From the NCBI GenBank assembly GCA_023897205.1, contig JAHWDD010000004.1:1426001-1490000 (forward strand): a DNA stretch of 64,000 bases, given 5' to 3'. The notes below the pieces were generated by a model. It searched no databases. It was given only the letters and a program-made list of their open reading frames with translations, and had not been told where the DNA came from. This document shows positions 31,723 through 42,136 of the stretch, piece by piece. The stretch comes from Exophiala sp. HKRS030 (taxonomy: Eukaryota > Ascomycota > Eurotiomycetes > Chaetothyriales > Herpotrichiellaceae). The first letter of the stretch is position 1. Each line of letters begins with the position of its first letter. Position numbers and translations under genes: made by a program.

Positions 31723-33301
31723 ATGCACAAGTACTCGTTGAAGGCTGCGACCGTTGCAGCAGTGTCATTCCCCTTTTCGGTCGGCGCCCAGGGCCTTGGG
31801 CGCTTCCAAAAGTTCAATACCTCGGATGCGATCGTTCCTGTGTTGGAGGTACAAAAGTTTGGCCCGACGGAGGGCGGATTCTTGTTCCTCAACACGCAAA
31901 CCAACACTAGCACCGTCCCTGCCATCTTCACGGATGATGGCTCGTTGGTCTGGTGTGACGATCAATTCGAGCACAGCACCAGCGTCTGGCCCATCGGGCC
32001 TCTACGGCCACAAAAGGTTCGCAATCAGACTCTCCTCTTCAATTGGGTCGGACCCGTCTACAATGAAGGACTCGGTTGGGGAACCATCCAGGTTTTTGAC
32101 GATAGCTACACCAACATCTACAACGTGACCTTGGAGGAGAGCTTTCAGATCTTTGATCACATCAAACATTCGTCGTACATGGATTTCCATGAGAGTGAGG
32201 TCACGGACAATCAGACAATATTAGTGACGGCGGTCAACATCACCACGGCAGACATGACGGCCGTCGGTGGCCCCGGCGATGGATATGTCATAGACAGTCA
32301 ATTCTACGAGATCGAGATCCCTTCCAACAAGGTCGTTTTTCGGTGGAGCAGTGTCGAGCACGTCGACCAGATCCCGCTTAATCACAGCCTTCTTCCACTT
32401 GAGAGTCTCATCTCTGGCAACGGGACGTCGTTCGAACATCCGTGGGGCTACTTCCATATCAACTCGGTGAAAAAGTATGGGAACGACTACCTGATTTCCT
32501 CCCGGCTACTGTGCAGTCTCTTCTACATTGACGCCGGAGGCAATGTTCTCTGGACCCTTTCTGTAAGTTACCGAGAGTTCGAGCCCGGCTTTGTGTCCCT
32601 AGAAGCTGATCTACTCCCAGGGACAGAATGGTGGCGACTTCAGACTCGGCGAAAACACTCGTTTCTGCTACCAGCACGATGCCCGAATCGCTTATCAAGA
32701 CGCCGACAGAATGACCATCACCCTGCATGACAATGGAGATACGGAGTACGACAACAATACCCTGACACGGGGGTTGTCGTTGGATCTCGACATGTCTACC
32801 AAGCTGGTCACGGTGAATCGGTCCTTGTCAAACCCGACCGGCCCAGTGTTTGCAGTCTCTCAAGGGAGCTATCAGGATTTATCCGACGGACATGTCCTGC
32901 TGGGCCACGGTGCTGTGCCAGTTGTCGAGGAGTATGATGCGGATGGCAACATTGCAATGCTGATCACTTTTGGTACATACTACCTGCAGCAGTCCTACCG
33001 AGCCTATCGCTACCCTTGGACGGGAAGACCTGCGACTCCCCCAAGAGTGGTCGCTTTCGAGGGCGAGGGTACGGATGTGTACATGAGTTGGAATGGCGCC
33101 ACCGACCTCGCCGAATGGTCTGTGTATTGCGGCCAGCCGAATGGTGGAGGATTTTCGAAACAGGCTACTGTGCGGTGGGCTGGATTCGAAACCGCCGTCA
33201 ACATCCCACAGAAATGCCAGTCAGTGCAGGCGGAAGCCGTGACTACCAGCGGGCAACGGACGAACTCTTCTATCGTCACAGTAGGCAAGTTTGGCTTGTG
33301 A
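31723..33301 (+). CDS. Secreted arylsulfotransferase (ASST)-family protein
   Basis: Two exons (31723-32562, 32621-33301) encode 506 residues. The N-terminus is a signal peptide, cut near Ala22. The mature part looks like the repeating beta-propeller of the fungal ASST family: GGFLFLNT, DDGSLVWC, FHINSVKKYGNDYLISSR, GNVLWTLSGQNGGDF, FCYQHDAR and GHVLLGHGAVPVVEEYD. The His in QHDAR may be the catalytic one. Many N-glycosylation sequons agree with secretion. Bacterial ASST moves sulfate between phenols; whether fungal members do so is not established. An intracellular sulfatase gene lies 12 kb away, but nothing links them directly. Confidence 0.82.
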
Positions 33302-33712
33302 TATATATTGCTCAATATGATGCTGATGGCAATAAAACATCGACTACTTGATATAATTAGATTGAACGTTGTATCCTCGAGATCCATCATCTGGCTGAAT
33401 CGATTGTTGAGGAACCACACTCAGCATTGCTCCACGGTGCACATCCGACATAGCAAAGCACGGTGACGGAGGTAGACAAGTCGCTTACCAGTGTGACCAT
33501 GCCGAACGGCAGATGAAACCACGAGCACAACCCAGAGTCTGCAAACCCCAACCAAGCCAGCAGGTCATCGCGAGGTACCGACATGCCCAGCCCAGATTTG
33601 ATTTGCCAGGTGCTCCGTAGGGGTTTTGTTCGTGTAGCCGTATTCGAAGTCTTTCGGAGCACGACAACTCCCAATCTCCTTCTCCACAGAATCGTTTCGT
33701 CGCCGAATTAGT
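33302..33712. other. Convergent intergenic region
   Basis: 411 bp between two stop codons, with no gene seen. It marks the switch from accessory to core genes. Confidence 0.45.
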
Positions 33713-34612
33713 TCATTTGGGTGCATCCGTAAGTGGGACGTAACGAACTCCCATGTCCCTCTTTTTCGTGACTTTTCCATCTTTGTCTTTATCCACCACC
33801 CAGATCCACTGGCTACCCCAGCCATCTTTGTCTTCCACGGGGATGAACATCCTACCCGGGGATTTCAACTGGTCGACCAGACTCTGGTGCAGCTCGGTCG
33901 CGGCGGCGCCGACGTGGATCGCGTCGTAGGGACCCCCCTTGGGGTAACCTTTGCGTCCGTCGCCCACGACGAGTTCGACCTTTCCCGTGTCCAGAAGCCG
34001 GCGGCCTTCCTCGGACCGCCTCATGTTTTCCCGGCTCATGTCGACCAAACCCTGGATGTGGTCTATCCCCACGACGTGGCCGTCACCCTTGCCGTCCGCG
34101 CCGCAGACCAGGTTCGCCAGGACGTGAGTGAGGTAGCCACTCCCGGAGCCGATGTCGAGGACGTTGGCCGCCCCGGACTCGGGCATGAAGGGGAGTAAGG
34201 ACTCGGCCGCCGAGGCGTGCATGTGGGGTGCGCTGATGGTGGCCGAGAAGCCTATGGGTTGAGGGGAATCTTCGTACGCCGCCGACGGACTTGAAGGGCA
34301 GTAGTGAGCCCGGTCGACCGAGGACATGGATTCTCGGACGCGGGGGGAGGTGATGAGCCCGGCGTTGAAGAGGTTGGTGATGAGTTCGGCGTTGGTGCGG
34401 CCGGAGCTGCGCCACGCCATGGTTGTCGGGGAGGAGGAGGGAGGTTTGAAGAGGGAGAGGAGGAATCTCTTGACCGAAGGGCGTGGAATGATGGTGGGAT
34501 ACTCTTGCTGGTGAAGTGTAGAACTTGGGAATGGTTGGAAGAGTATCGCGACGAGGACGATTGATATTGAGATGATGGTGATCGCATAGAGAGTCCTAGG
34601 TCTGTGGACCAT
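33713..34612 (-). CDS. Protein-L-isoaspartate O-methyltransferase with N-terminal membrane anchor
   Basis: Taken from the ATG at 34612, this is a 299-residue, intron-free protein. Residues 65-299 are a complete PCMT: MAWRSSG start, ISAPHMHA, SAM motif VLDIGSGSGYL (about 151-161), GIDHI, VVGDGRKGYP and a C-terminal GVRYVPLTD. PCMT methylates isoaspartyl residues in aged proteins to begin their repair. Residues 1-64 add a hydrophobic segment (about 8-25) and a Pro/Ser-rich linker, which would anchor the enzyme to a membrane or direct it to an organelle. The ATG at 34420 matches the usual cytosolic start, so both forms may be made. Divergence from neighbours suggests no operon-like link. Confidence 0.9.
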   Translation of the reverse strand: MVHRPRTLYAITIISISIVLVAILFQPFPSSTLHQQEYPTIIPRPSVKRFLLSLFKPPSSSPTTMAWRSSGRTNAELITNLFNAGLITSPRVRESMSSVDRAHYCPSSPSAAYEDSPQPIGFSATISAPHMHASAAESLLPFMPESGAANVLDIGSGSGYLTHVLANLVCGADGKGDGHVVGIDHIQGLVDMSRENMRRSEEGRRLLDTGKVELVVGDGRKGYPKGGPYDAIHVGAAATELHQSLVDQLKSPGRMFIPVEDKDGWGSQWIWVVDKDKDGKVTKKRDMGVRYVPLTDAPK

Positions 34613-35013
34613 GCGGTTGCTTTTCAAGGCTCAATACACCGAGGAGAAACATGATAGAAATTCTGAGGTGGTACGACGATGTAATTGTGTGTTTTGCAAG
34701 CGACCAGATAGCATAAGCCATTTGGCATGTGGTGTGAGAAGAATCAAGATGCAGCGGCGGGGATGTCACCACACGCGAGTATTTACTTACAGTATGTCAT
34801 GATGAGATCGGATAAATTGTTCCGGCGCCGCGGGGTTGAAAGGGTGCAGCCTCGCCTCCCACAGCCTCGTCGACCATGTTAGGGAAAATACGGGATATTC
34901 TCAACAATTGTTTTATTCGCAGGGTATCCTATCTGTGCTGTTTCCAAAACCCCCTATGGACCGGACCAGATCAATGAGTTGAACATTGACGTGACGTTTT
35001 CAACACTGATTCT
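34613..35013. other. Intergenic, PCMT promoter and cystathionine synthase 3' end
   Basis: 401 bp between two reverse-strand genes. No feature recognised. Confidence 0.45.
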
Positions 35014-36831
35014 TTATTCTTGTGCTTTTTTCGCATTCTCCGCGGCCTTCAACGCCCTATTGAATCGTGCCAGCAAATCTTCGGTATCCTCTAATCCAAC
35101 ACTCAATCGGACCAGATCAGCATCCACGCCTGATTCGGCGGCCCATTTCAATTCGTTGTAATGCGCAAGAATGGTGAACGGACAAGCCAGTGTAAAGTTC
35201 GTCCCCAGGCTAGGCCCCTTTTGACACTCGAGCGTGTCGAAAAAGGCAATCGCCTGCTCGTATTCCTGGAACGTGACGGAGAGCAAACCCCCGTAACCAC
35301 CGTTGGGCGCTCGGCAGGCATCGTAGTTCGCCCGGGTCGGACTGAATTTCGGATAGTAGACCTGTTTGACGAATGGACACGATCGGAGCAGATCGACCAG
35401 GGCTTCCGTGTTGGAGTTGATCCTCTCGGACCGGTAGATGAAATCTCTGGAGTTCCGCTCCATGAAGACCGCGTCCTCGGCCCAGTAGTTGTCCTCGTAC
35501 TCGTTCTGGAGCGTCTGCTTGAGCTCGCCGTACATCTTGCTCTGCGGGTTGAGCACGGCACTGCCGCCCATGACGTTGCTGTCGCCGCTAAACACCTTGG
35601 TCAAGCTGCTGACCACCATGTCGGCGTGGCGGAGGACGTCGATGTTGGTGAAGTTGCCCACAGTCTCGTCGATGACGACGGCAAAGTCGTACTTGTCGGC
35701 CAGTTGACGTATGCGTAGGAGATCGGGGGAGTTGAGTAGCGGGTTGCTGGGGAATTCGGAGAACAGGCCCAGGAATCGCTCGCCGGATTCCAGCCGGCGC
35801 TCGAGGTCGTCGAGACAAGCCGAGCTTCCTAGGCCGTAGAACTGGCAGCCTGGGCCCCACTTTTGTAGGATCTTGAGCGTGTCGACGTACGGAAAGCCGA
35901 AACAGATGCTCTTGCGGGGCTCACGGCCGTGGGCGGCGGCGTTCGCCAAGAGGATCCTGTGGGCGTTGAAGATGGATGACATTCCAGTCGGGTACAGGTA
36001 CACGTCGTCCTCTGACAGTCCCTGCTGTCGCTTGTTGCTGTCGCTGGGTGATGCGGCGAGGGCCTGTTCCAGCTCGGAATTCTCGGTTAGGCAACCGGCA
36101 ATCCTGCGTCGAATCGCAAGTTTGGCCTGTGAGGCCAGCTTGATGTTGAGGTTTCGGCCGAATCGTTCCTCTACAAATTGGGAGGAATCCTTTTCTGAGA
36201 CATCAGCCGAACCATCTGAGGGTTGTGGGGCTTCTGGGGGAGGAGCGACGCTGTGAATAATGCCGTTCTGAGGCACCTTCTGATATCTCCGAGGTCCCTT
36301 CGAGTATACATCGTCCGTCTTTGGCTTTGGCTGATTGGTGACAGGCTGCAAGATCCCCTCCTTCAGTGCCTTCAGGCAAAATTCCCCCCGCCGGCTCGAG
36401 ATGCCGTCCCCAGTATGCTGCCACACCTGTTTCGCCACACTGAAGTAGTCCTTGGGAAAGAAAACGCAAAACAATGAAGAGAACGTGGTCTCGTGGTTTT
36501 TGCCTTGGTTGACGGGTTCCAATTGCAGTATGTGCACGATGCCAGTTCCTAGACCTTCAACTTTGTCATAGAAGAACTTTTGACACCTCTTTGCGGTGGC
36601 GAGGGATGGAAACAACATGACTTTCTCGCCGTGTCTGCCATGAAGCTTCAAAATTTCCTTCTCCAGTTCTTGGATGATCAGATGGATGAAGAAGCGGGGA
36701 TAGCCAGTTTGCATCCTCGATAAGAGCCATTCTTCGCCTTGTTCGTAGCTAACATTGGCTTTCCATGTCGGCAACGATACGCTCACTGCGTGCGCTGTAT
36801 TCGGCACTGGCTGTCCAACAGCTGCAGCCAT
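35014..36831 (-). CDS. Cystathionine gamma-synthase, fungal long form
   Basis: 605 residues, no introns. The enzyme joins cysteine with O-acetylhomoserine or O-succinylhomoserine in transsulfuration toward methionine, using PLP. The C-terminal 370 residues carry the PLP fold: YLYPTGMSSIFNAHR, VIDETVGNF (Asp388) and SSLTKVFSGDSNVMGG (Lys412, PLP Schiff base). Like Neurospora met-7 and yeast Str2, it has an N-terminal extension of about 220 residues that has no PLP role and is probably regulatory. The N-terminal start AAAVGQPVPNTAHAVSVSLPTW is usual for these proteins. Cytosolic, with no targeting signal. Divergent from UTP22. Confidence 0.93.
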   Translation of the reverse strand: MAAAVGQPVPNTAHAVSVSLPTWKANVSYEQGEEWLLSRMQTGYPRFFIHLIIQELEKEILKLHGRHGEKVMLFPSLATAKRCQKFFYDKVEGLGTGIVHILQLEPVNQGKNHETTFSSLFCVFFPKDYFSVAKQVWQHTGDGISSRRGEFCLKALKEGILQPVTNQPKPKTDDVYSKGPRRYQKVPQNGIIHSVAPPPEAPQPSDGSADVSEKDSSQFVEERFGRNLNIKLASQAKLAIRRRIAGCLTENSELEQALAASPSDSNKRQQGLSEDDVYLYPTGMSSIFNAHRILLANAAAHGREPRKSICFGFPYVDTLKILQKWGPGCQFYGLGSSACLDDLERRLESGERFLGLFSEFPSNPLLNSPDLLRIRQLADKYDFAVVIDETVGNFTNIDVLRHADMVVSSLTKVFSGDSNVMGGSAVLNPQSKMYGELKQTLQNEYEDNYWAEDAVFMERNSRDFIYRSERINSNTEALVDLLRSCPFVKQVYYPKFSPTRANYDACRAPNGGYGGLLSVTFQEYEQAIAFFDTLECQKGPSLGTNFTLACPFTILAHYNELKWAAESGVDADLVRLSVGLEDTEDLLARFNRALKAAENAKKAQE

Positions 36832-37389
36832 TGTGGATTGGCCTGAGATTCTGAGATGTTGAGAACTCTAGACAGAGAGACGATGTGTTTGCTCAGTGCA
36901 ATTGGGACTGTTATGCAGGTGACCAAGCGCTGGGGTTTGGAGTCATCAATGAAGATTTTTCCGATATCGCAGAGACTTCCCACCCCGTTCAAATTGTCTA
37001 GTATACTTCAAAAACTTTGGGTTATTCACGCACCAGATATGTGTGTCTGTTTCAATAATAATATGTCCAATTACCCTGCAGAGGATGCTGTGATCTTTGA
37101 GATACCTTGTTTCCCATCAGAGTTTCTCATCTTTTGGTTCCGGGACCAAGATGGTCTATTAACGGCGAATTAAGTGCCGAGAAATGCGTCGAAAATGGTC
37201 TATAAATTTTCTACTCTTGGCAGCTCAAAGTTTCAAGATTCATCGTCCGCCAACTTCCAACCGCCGTACCATTGGTCTTTTCATATTGTTGGATAGCATT
37301 TAGCGGAAATTGATTAAGAGTTTACGTTATTTCAACACCCCGGAAACGAGTTCTAGGATTTGCGGTGGTGGCCGTTGTGTTGCGTTGCG
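36832..37389. other. Divergent promoter, cystathionine gamma-synthase / UTP22
   Basis: 558 bp between two start codons. Open frames inside are short and unsupported. No clear regulator site picked out. Confidence 0.45.
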
Positions 37390-40300
37390 ATGTCTTTCGA
37401 AGCGATGCCCTCAAGACACTCGCCAAAGAGGAGAAAATTAAGCCATAGCTCAAACGGCTGTGCAGACGAAGAACGCAACGATGGCAGTGCAGCAAAGAAG
37501 AACACAATTACGAAGAAGCCCAAGAACAAAGACAATAATGTACCGGCTAGTGGAATCACCAAGTCATCGATTCTGGCTTTGCAGGTCGCAGATTTGATTG
37601 CAGAAGTAACACCAAACTATGATCGATCTTATGCGAAATGGGGCGGACTTTCCAACAGACTGCAAACTATCATCAAGCAGATCAAGACACGAGCTCCAGT
37701 CACTGCGGTTGACGCCGTAAAGACTCTACGCAAAGAGGGCGTTAGAATCCCATTCACTGAACCACGGCCTTCGAAGGACACCAAGTACAAGTTCGAGTTC
37801 ACTGTACCAAAAGACATCGAGGTCGGTGGAGCACTAGCTTGGGGATTAAGCGTCAAAGGCGACAATGTGATTCAGCTTACTGCTATAATGCCGCCTGAGC
37901 TACTGCAGGAAAAGGACTATCTCAACAACCGGGCGCCTCAAAAGGCTGCTTTTTATCTGGCTTGCATTGCCGCCGGCATCAAAGAAGCTGCAGGCTCAGA
38001 ATTCGAGATGTCTTTCGCGTATCTATACGGTGTAGACTATCTGCCGGTTCTGAATCTCATAGCCAAAGACAAATCCTTGTCAAAGGTCAAGTTCCATGTC
38101 AGTGTGGGGTTCCCAGAGGACTTGATGCCGACGGCAAAGACGCTTCCTACAAAGAACAACCTCAGACACGGCACAAATGAGGCGTTGGAGACCCCAACGC
38201 CATTCTACAACAGTAGCATACGATTTGCAGCGTCCACAGCAACATTCAGCGAGATGATCAGGTCCGCCAAAAGCGCTTCATTCGACGACGCATGCCGCCT
38301 TGGGCAAGTCTGGCTACAGCAACTTGGCTTTGACAGCTCAATTCAATCAGGTGGTTTTGGCTTTTTGGAATGGAGCGCGACATGCGCATTGTTTCTTCGG
38401 ACGGGAGGACATCGAGGTCTCCCATTGTTTTCGAAACAGTACAGCAGTCTGCAGTTCTTCAAGGCCATGCTCCAAATCCTTGCGACTCGAGACTTCCGTG
38501 ACCCAATGGTTCTCAATGACACATCTCTCGAAATACCGAGAATAGAGTCACCTGCCCTCTACGACGCAACCACGGGTGTCAACATTCTGTACAAAATGAC
38601 GCCATGGTCATATCAAACTCTCCAACACCATGCCCGGATTTCTTTGGCCGCAATCAATGCGCGGAACCAGGACAACTTTGATGAGACTTTCATTCTCAAC
38701 ACCGTCGTTCCTGTCGTGCAGTACGATGAGATGTTCCGCATCACTCTCCCCGTAGAGGGCGTCGACACAACCTCGCAACTGCGCCAACATCTGTCCAAGA
38801 TGCACAGCATTTTGGTCCGTGGTTTGGGAGACCGCGTGAGCCTCGTCAATTTTAAGTTCCTGGTAGCTACGGAGTGGCCACTGAAGCATGACCCTGCCGT
38901 TACAAACGGAAAACTCGATCTCGAAGTCCGCCTCCTCACCAATCCCGATGCTGTAACGCGACTCGTCGACCATGGACCTTCTGCCGACGAACAAGATCTG
39001 GCCGCAGAATATCGAGCATTTTGGGGCGAAAAGGCCGAACTCCGCCGCTTCAAAGACGGCTCCATCTCTGAAGCTCTCGTATGGGCACCGTCCATACCTG
39101 TCACGCACCAAATCATTGCACATCTCCTCTCTCTACACATCAAGCTTCCACCTAGCTCGATCTCTTCGGCCACGCTGAACCTCGAAGCGATATACCTGGC
39201 GGATGAATCCAACCTTGGGGCAAAGGACTCATTTCGTGTCATTAACAACGCTTTTCAAAAACTCACCTCGACACTCCACCACCTCCAAGATCTACCATTG
39301 CCAATCCGCTCTATCTCTCCGACCGACACTGCACTACGCTCGGCCAGCGTGGGCAACCCTCTTCTCCCATCTACAGCTAAACCGATTGACTTTCTCATTC
39401 AATTCGACAGTTCAACGCGCTGGCCGGATTCGCTTCCTGCCATACAGCACACCAAGATTGCTTTCCTGCTCAAGCTGAGCGAACTTCTCACTGCCCAGGA
39501 CCCCAGCTTGACGACGCGTGTAGGTCTCGAGAACACTTCTTCGGCCACCACGGGGAACATGAACACCTCTTACTTGGATATCATATACCCCTCTCAAGCA
39601 CCCGGGCTGAGCCCCGTCTGCTTTCGCGCAAGGATCTTGCACGATCGTGAACTGCACCTTCTTCAGACTGCTCTGGCGGACAAGAGCCTTCATGGCAGCG
39701 CCAGGGACGAGCTCTCCTCGGCGTTGGTCGTGTACAAGCGCGAATTTGTCGCGAAGAGCGCACACACGAGCGCGATACGGGCGCTTTCTGCACGCTTCGC
39801 CGCTTTCTCGGGCACGATGAGACTGCTGAAGCGCTGGGTCGCGAAGCATTTGTTGCTCGGCGACGGTCACGTGCCGGAGGAAGTACTCGAGATCGTGGCG
39901 GCCAGCGTGTTTGTGACACCGGCACCTTGGAGCGTGCCGGGGAACGCGACGACGGGGTTCCTGAGGGCCCTGAGCCGCGTCGCATGGTGGGACTGGACTT
40001 CGCGCCCGCTGCTGGTGGATCTGGGGCTGGCGCAAGATTGGGCGAAGGAGAGCATCGAGGCCGTCAAGACCAGGTACGAGGCTTGGAGGAGGTTGGACCC
40101 GGCTTTGAACAGCGTGGTCTGGTTCGTCGGAACGAACGTCGACGAGACAGGGGTCGTCTGGACACAGGGTGGGAGGCCGACAAAGGTGGTGGGGGGTCGC
40201 CTCACCGCTCTGGCCAGAGCGGCCGTGGACGTGCTCGCGAACAAAGGCACCGGCATGGGCGAGGAAGATTGGATGGGCGTGTTCGAGACGCCGCTGGGAG

Positions 40301-40749
40301 ACTTTGATTTCTCTATTCACATCAAACCCGGAGTGGCCAAGGGGGTTCCTGAGAAGACGACGAGGCCCAAAAGCAGCAAAAAGGCACTTTTGAACGGGGG
40401 AGGCGACTTCAAGAACCTGCAGATCGCAGAGGTGTTGGACACCGAGAGTCTGGGCTACGACCCCGTCGACGTGTTTGTGCGCGACCTGAACTTCGCCTTC
40501 GGTGCGAGTGCCATGTTCTTCCACGACCACTATGGGTGCAAGCTGATCGCGGGTCTGTGGAAGCCAAGTGCGTTGGGCCGAAAGGAATGGCGCGTGAGGT
40601 TGGGTTGGTCGAGCGTACCTCTACCTGCTATCGATGACGATGAAGAGGGAGAAAGCAAGAGCATGTGCGTTCTCAACAAAGACGGCATCCTTGCTGAGAT
40701 TGCAATGCTGGGAGAAGGGTTGGTCAAGAATATTGCTACCAAAGAGTGA
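37390..40749 (+). CDS. UTP22: U3 snoRNA-associated protein 22 (Nrap family)
   Basis: A single exon, 1119 residues from the first ATG. The N-terminus has nuclear/nucleolar basic runs (SPKRRKLSH, KKNTITKKPKNK). The rest shows the Nrap architecture, alternating nucleotidyltransferase-like and PAP/OAS-like domains: FTVPKDIEVGGALAWGL, WLQQLGF, WGEKAELRRFKDGSISEALVW, LRLLKRWVAKHLL-type and FFHDHYGCKLIAGLWKP near the end. In yeast it is part of the UTP-C module of the 90S pre-ribosome with Rrp7 and casein kinase 2. The nucleotidyltransferase sites of the family are thought inactive. GC-rich third positions create long antisense open frames, which were disregarded. Confidence 0.93.
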   Translation: MSFEAMPSRHSPKRRKLSHSSNGCADEERNDGSAAKKNTITKKPKNKDNNVPASGITKSSILALQVADLIAEVTPNYDRSYAKWGGLSNRLQTIIKQIKTRAPVTAVDAVKTLRKEGVRIPFTEPRPSKDTKYKFEFTVPKDIEVGGALAWGLSVKGDNVIQLTAIMPPELLQEKDYLNNRAPQKAAFYLACIAAGIKEAAGSEFEMSFAYLYGVDYLPVLNLIAKDKSLSKVKFHVSVGFPEDLMPTAKTLPTKNNLRHGTNEALETPTPFYNSSIRFAASTATFSEMIRSAKSASFDDACRLGQVWLQQLGFDSSIQSGGFGFLEWSATCALFLRTGGHRGLPLFSKQYSSLQFFKAMLQILATRDFRDPMVLNDTSLEIPRIESPALYDATTGVNILYKMTPWSYQTLQHHARISLAAINARNQDNFDETFILNTVVPVVQYDEMFRITLPVEGVDTTSQLRQHLSKMHSILVRGLGDRVSLVNFKFLVATEWPLKHDPAVTNGKLDLEVRLLTNPDAVTRLVDHGPSADEQDLAAEYRAFWGEKAELRRFKDGSISEALVWAPSIPVTHQIIAHLLSLHIKLPPSSISSATLNLEAIYLADESNLGAKDSFRVINNAFQKLTSTLHHLQDLPLPIRSISPTDTALRSASVGNPLLPSTAKPIDFLIQFDSSTRWPDSLPAIQHTKIAFLLKLSELLTAQDPSLTTRVGLENTSSATTGNMNTSYLDIIYPSQAPGLSPVCFRARILHDRELHLLQTALADKSLHGSARDELSSALVVYKREFVAKSAHTSAIRALSARFAAFSGTMRLLKRWVAKHLLLGDGHVPEEVLEIVAASVFVTPAPWSVPGNATTGFLRALSRVAWWDWTSRPLLVDLGLAQDWAKESIEAVKTRYEAWRRLDPALNSVVWFVGTNVDETGVVWTQGGRPTKVVGGRLTALARAAVDVLANKGTGMGEEDWMGVFETPLGDFDFSIHIKPGVAKGVPEKTTRPKSSKKALLNGGGDFKNLQIAEVLDTESLGYDPVDVFVRDLNFAFGASAMFFHDHYGCKLIAGLWKPSALGRKEWRVRLGWSSVPLPAIDDDEEGESKSMCVLNKDGILAEIAMLGEGLVKNIATKE

Positions 40750-41030
40750 ATGATATCTTCGAAAGTGTACATGTTGTCATTCAGTTGTTGGCATACCGAT
40801 ACTTCTTATATATCTACTAGGTAGCATCTACAAAGATGCAAAATGGAGCAATTCATGCTGTTGGCTTCATGATAGCCAGATATCGCCAGTCTTACAAAGC
40901 CCCAGGACGACAATGATCCCGAGACCTATTCAAACCTAGGCCAAATGCCGACTAAATTTTATGTACATATTTGCATTTCCCAGGCAGGGTATTTGATACT
41001 CTTGGTGCCAACCGTCGATGCCAAAGCATT

Positions 41031-42136
41031 TCAGATATACTTTCTGTCTGGGTCCAGGGAGTCCAAAAGCTCCATTGTCTTTTCGTACCTGATAGAATGT
41101 TAGTATCAGCTTGACCTCAAAACAAGGTCAGGGTACTCACATGGTGAAAACGATACCACCGCTGAGGGTCAGGCGGCCAAGACGTGGTAGGGCACCCGAC
41201 CAGAAAGTGAGAATTCCTTCATTTTTGAAAATCGAGGCTGCACAATTGAAACTGTTTTTGTACACCTGCTTTGCTTCCAGACTCTGCATTCGAGTCTTGA
41301 TGGTGTCGAGAGGCATGGTCGCATAGACCGTGACAACACCTGCAAGACCTCCAAGCCCGAATGTCGTCACTGAGCCCAGCTTCTCACCAGGTGCTACATA
41401 ACCCTCCGCGAATTGTTTGAGGCTCGTATATGTGCTGAATCTGACGGCACTGTTTGCCGCCTGTCGAGCTGTCGTGGGCACAAAGCCCTGGAAAAAGCCT
41501 GCAAGTCCCTTTTCTTTGAATATCACCGACGAGCCATGGAGGAACCCTCGCATTCGCGGCTGTGCCCTTTTGTGATCATCTATCAATTGTGTTTTGATCG
41601 ACTCTGACGGCGTCACTGCCAACAGGGACTCTGTGATGCCAGCACCAAAGCCAGCGGCTACCGTCCGAGGCCCGGATATCTGGCCGTCCTCGTCGGATAA
41701 GAGGTGCTTGTATTGGTCGAATGCGACAAAGCGCACACCTGCCTTGAAGGCATTACCTATGATGGCTGTCGTGCATCCTGTGTACCATTCTTTCGAGGGA
41801 AAAGGAGGCAATGGGAGCTTTTTCTCGGTCGGCAAGTGACGATTCAATTGGGATCGTGTTTTTAGGAAATCAAACGGATAGGTGATTGCTGCGCACATAT
41901 ACTCGTGAGCCACGTACATTGCAACCGCCTCGGAGATCGACGAGAGGGTGTGGTACCAAAGTCATCAAGGGAACAGGATCACTGACCAATTTCGACGGCG
42001 CCCGCTGTTGAACCAGCTATGATCGAGCGTAACGCACTGGGCTTGCTCAGTCATTAGCACACACTCTTGTAGAGTGATGGCACAAGTGGCATACCTTTGC
42101 CTTGGTCTTGTCTCCATCGGCCATGGAGGCTGCCAT
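41031..42136 (-). CDS. CTP1: Mitochondrial tricarboxylate (citrate) carrier
   Basis: Four exons (42136-42095, 42041-41987, 41888-41141, 41088-41031) give 300 residues. There are three mitochondrial-carrier repeats with their Px[DE]xx[KR] motifs: YPFDFLKTR, TPSESIKTQ and MPLDTIKTR. The sequence following them (LRSIIAGSTAGAVEIAITYP, GFFQGFVPTTARQAANSAVRF, FWSGALPRLGRLTLSGGIVF) matches citrate carriers. It exchanges mitochondrial citrate for malate or another tricarboxylate, feeding cytosolic acetyl-CoA. The last exon gives YEKTMELL...DRKYI. The third exon could be read through upstream as an open frame, but the GCAG acceptor at about 41889 restores the expected VEIAITYP. Divergent from SMC6. 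Confidence 0.93.

Noticed and set aside
39412..40530. 372-codon reverse open frame opposite UTP22
   Set aside because: Antisense shadow caused by GC-rich third codon positions; UTP22 continues intact on the + strand.
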